A stretch of DNA of 58,053 nt. Origin: Treponema sp. GTDB taxonomy: Bacteria; Spirochaetota; Spirochaetia; Treponematales; Treponemataceae. Below, one piece after another: positions 56,361-58,053 of this stretch (positions within the stretch are counted from its first letter, which is position 1; the number at the start of each line of letters is the position of its first letter). The position numbers were made by a program, and so were the translations under genes. The stretch lies in the NCBI GenBank assembly GCA_014803985.1, contig JAAVAO010000034.1, forward strand, positions 1 through 58,053, read 5' to 3'. Under the pieces are notes generated by a model. The model saw only the letters and a program-made list of their open reading frames with translations. It was not told the DNA's origin and did no database searches.

Positions 56361-57701
56361 AAAATTGTGGGCGGTGGTGAAAAAGGCTTTTTCGGCAGGG
56401 GTTGAGAAGGACGCTTCTATTTCTTCCAAAGCGTGCTTTAAATCGTTTTTTGAGGGAGAGGCTAATATCACTTCGCAAAACCCTTTTTCCCTGCGTTGTT
56501 TTGCTGCGTCGTTTGAGGTTTGTGAAACACTTTTTACGCAGGGAAAAGAAAAAAGCCGTTTTAAATCTTCTTTGGAAAGCAACGGAAGTTTTATACTCAT
56601 CGTCAACTGATTTGAAATGGCGGAAGCAGCTGTTTTTCTTTTTGCGCTGAATGTTTTTTCAAAATCCAGCAATGCTAAAAGCGGGTTGAAGTTGTAGGCG
56701 GTGGAAACGGTTTTTGTCATTCCTGAAAGGCGAGGGTTCACTTCGATGATAAACCATTTTTTGTGAGTGTTGCTAAAAACCAAGTCAACTTGACACATTC
56801 CGTTTATGTTTAAGAGGGTGGCAAGCCTCAAAAGCTCTTGCTTCAATTTTTCAACGCTATATTTTTCATCTAAAATAGGACCAAATCGAATGCTTTGTTT
56901 TGGACTGGTGATTCCATATTGATTTACAGAGAATTTGAACGGACCAAGAACTTCGTACTGTCCATTCCTGCCATACACTTCCGCTCCAAACTGCTCTCCA
57001 AAAATAAATTCATCAATCAATCGATCACCGTTGTTTTTCTTTGAAGCGAGATATGCTTTTGCTTCGTTAAAAGTGCGCAAAACATCCACTGAGAATGAAC
57101 TTAATCCAACGGTGTCTTTTACAACGATTGGAAATTGCAGCCTTTTTAGTTCACGAAAAATATAGTCCTTGTAGACATTTTCTTTCACCTCGACAGTGTT
57201 TCGTTCCGCCCAAAAAAGACTGTGGCGAATATACAGTGATTTTGCCGTGAAAAAACCGTTTGATTTCAAAAAATCGTGTGTCATTTTTTTATCAAAACAG
57301 AGCATTTGCGTTTCTACAGAATTTGAAATAACGGTTACTCCGCGGTTTGAAAGATTTTCAGCAACTAATGCATCGTTTAGAGAAAGCCAGTCAAAGGGTG
57401 GAGTCCAAAACGAGGCGGCAACTGCAATGTCGGGGGCAAGAGAGTATAGTTCATCGGCTATTCTTTCATACTGTTGTTCTTGCAGCGATATATATGTCAC
57501 ATTTTGTAAGGTGCTAGATATGTTTGTGTCGTTTTCGTCAAACAAAAAGATTCCAGGGGCTTGACTTGCAATAAACAAGTTGTCATCGGGATAAAGACGG
57601 GCAACTTCATTGATGAGCGTTTTATACGGAGGGGCGTTATAATGATGAAACGTTTCGCTGCAAAATCGAGTGGGGTTTGTGCTGTAAAAAACAATGTTCA
57701 T
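56346..57701 (-). CDS. ATP-grasp family ligase
   Basis: ATG 57701 (MNIVFYSTNP) is preferred to the upstream frame start at 57740. The 451-residue product has a Rossmann-like N-terminal half, then ATP-grasp elements: FPIVVKDTVGLSSFSV (ATP lysine and loop), LIDEFIFGEQFGAEVYG, NGMCQVDLVF and FIIEVNPRLSGM (metal ligands Glu and Asn). Family members join a carboxylate to an amine; the substrate cannot be told. The last 75 residues are not recognised. No peptide or antibiotic cluster is nearby. Confidence 0.85.
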   Translation of the reverse strand: MNIVFYSTNPTRFCSETFHHYNAPPYKTLINEVARLYPDDNLFIASQAPGIFLFDENDTNISSTLQNVTYISLQEQQYERIADELYSLAPDIAVAASFWTPPFDWLSLNDALVAENLSNRGVTVISNSVETQMLCFDKKMTHDFLKSNGFFTAKSLYIRHSLFWAERNTVEVKENVYKDYIFRELKRLQFPIVVKDTVGLSSFSVDVLRTFNEAKAYLASKKNNGDRLIDEFIFGEQFGAEVYGRNGQYEVLGPFKFSVNQYGITSPKQSIRFGPILDEKYSVEKLKQELLRLATLLNINGMCQVDLVFSNTHKKWFIIEVNPRLSGMTKTVSTAYNFNPLLALLDFEKTFSAKRKTAASAISNQLTMSIKLPLLSKEDLKRLFSFPCVKSVSQTSNDAAKQRREKGFCEVILASPSKNDLKHALEEIEASFSTPAEKAFFTTAHNFLAQA

Positions 57702-57740
57702 AATGACAATATATGCCGAATTTAAAAAAAAGAAAAGCAC

Positions 57741-57877
57741 TGTGTTTTGACAGGTAAAGTACTTTCAATTGTGTTTGAGCGTTATTGCAAAATGGTTTTA
57801 TGCGAGTGAAAGAAAATGCGTTGAGGCGTGTGTATCTTTTTTGAAATGTAATCGATAGGTTAAAATTCGAGTTTTAC
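57741..57877. other. Non-coding gap without a recognised feature
   Basis: Between the ATP-grasp gene and the last repeat copy I see no ORF with a ribosome binding site. It must carry the promoter for the ATP-grasp gene on the minus strand, but no hexamers are convincing. Confidence 0.4.
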
Positions 57878-58053
57878 TGCGGCAAGGATTGTAGGGGAGC
57901 CGTAGGCTGCCACTGGACTGAACGAGTGTACGAGTGAGGGAAATGGCGGAAGGTGCATGTTTTTTTCACTTTTTATTCCTCGACTTCCACCACCAGTTTT
58001 GCTACCTCGCACGGCTCGGCTTTACGCAAAACTGGCTAGAGGATTATCATTAC
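57878..58053 (-). repeat. Dispersed repeat copy 7, inverted copy of 20663-20838
   Basis: Read on the minus strand, these 176 bases match 20663-20838 with about a dozen differences (roughly 93% by hand). The match reaches the last base of the window, so the true end is not visible. Confidence 0.85.

Overview
The window reads as chromosomal DNA from a Treponema-like spirochaete (inference). It is AT-rich, and its core genes fit the genus: a PilZ protein with a long N-terminal domain, a two-domain superoxide reductase, a protein with two cyclic-nucleotide-binding domains followed by short secreted proteins, stand-alone RlmK, RlmN, RsmD, a class A penicillin-binding protein and a FemAB-type transferase. 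Two long poly-G tracts sit where slippage would switch expression, which recalls the poly-G control described for Treponema pallidum surface genes. Nothing was searched; family names come from motifs read by eye.

Left part (about 1-19.6 kb) is an accessory region of secreted proteins, ankyrin proteins and gene debris. After a secreted TPR protein comes a promoter whose spacer holds ten G residues. It heads an ankyrin/helix-turn-helix fusion gene and a 36-residue zinc-ribbon ORF. Then come several small unknown proteins, a long ankyrin array with near-identical 99-bp units, three paralogous lipoproteins, one outer-membrane barrel candidate, and a BspA-like leucine-rich-repeat lipoprotein gene broken by a frameshift and a stop codon. 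Two membrane proteins are followed on the minus strand by a small unknown gene and a SIR2-like protein, which together form a candidate defence module. An Rpn-type transposase/nuclease gene is cut by a 99-bp insertion that matches an intergenic repeat family seen elsewhere in the window.

The middle (19.6-34.5 kb) holds a PAP2-like protein, a block of dispersed repeats, a rhodanese lipoprotein with rqcH, and one giant gene of about 11.2 kb. The giant gene encodes a lipoprotein of about 3,720 residues with an array of Ig-like domains and a C-terminal propeller-like region. As read, a G9 tract just after its signal peptide puts the body out of frame; G10 or G7 would restore it.

The right part (34.6-58 kb) is mostly housekeeping: murB, the cyclic-nucleotide-binding protein, a DUF192 lipoprotein, a PilZ-TPR gene pair, tyrS, a ParB-like protein with a class A PBP, a candidate structured RNA upstream of the PBP, superoxide reductase, rpmE, rlmK, leuCD, a 2-hydroxyacid dehydrogenase, rlmN, another secreted ankyrin protein, rsmD, a FemAB-type transferase, a 150-bp palindrome, thiN and an ATP-grasp enzyme. 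A dispersed repeat with a 45-nt core recurs at least seven times. In three places it abuts the stop codon of a minus-strand gene, and two 176-bp copies lie in inverted orientation 37 kb apart.
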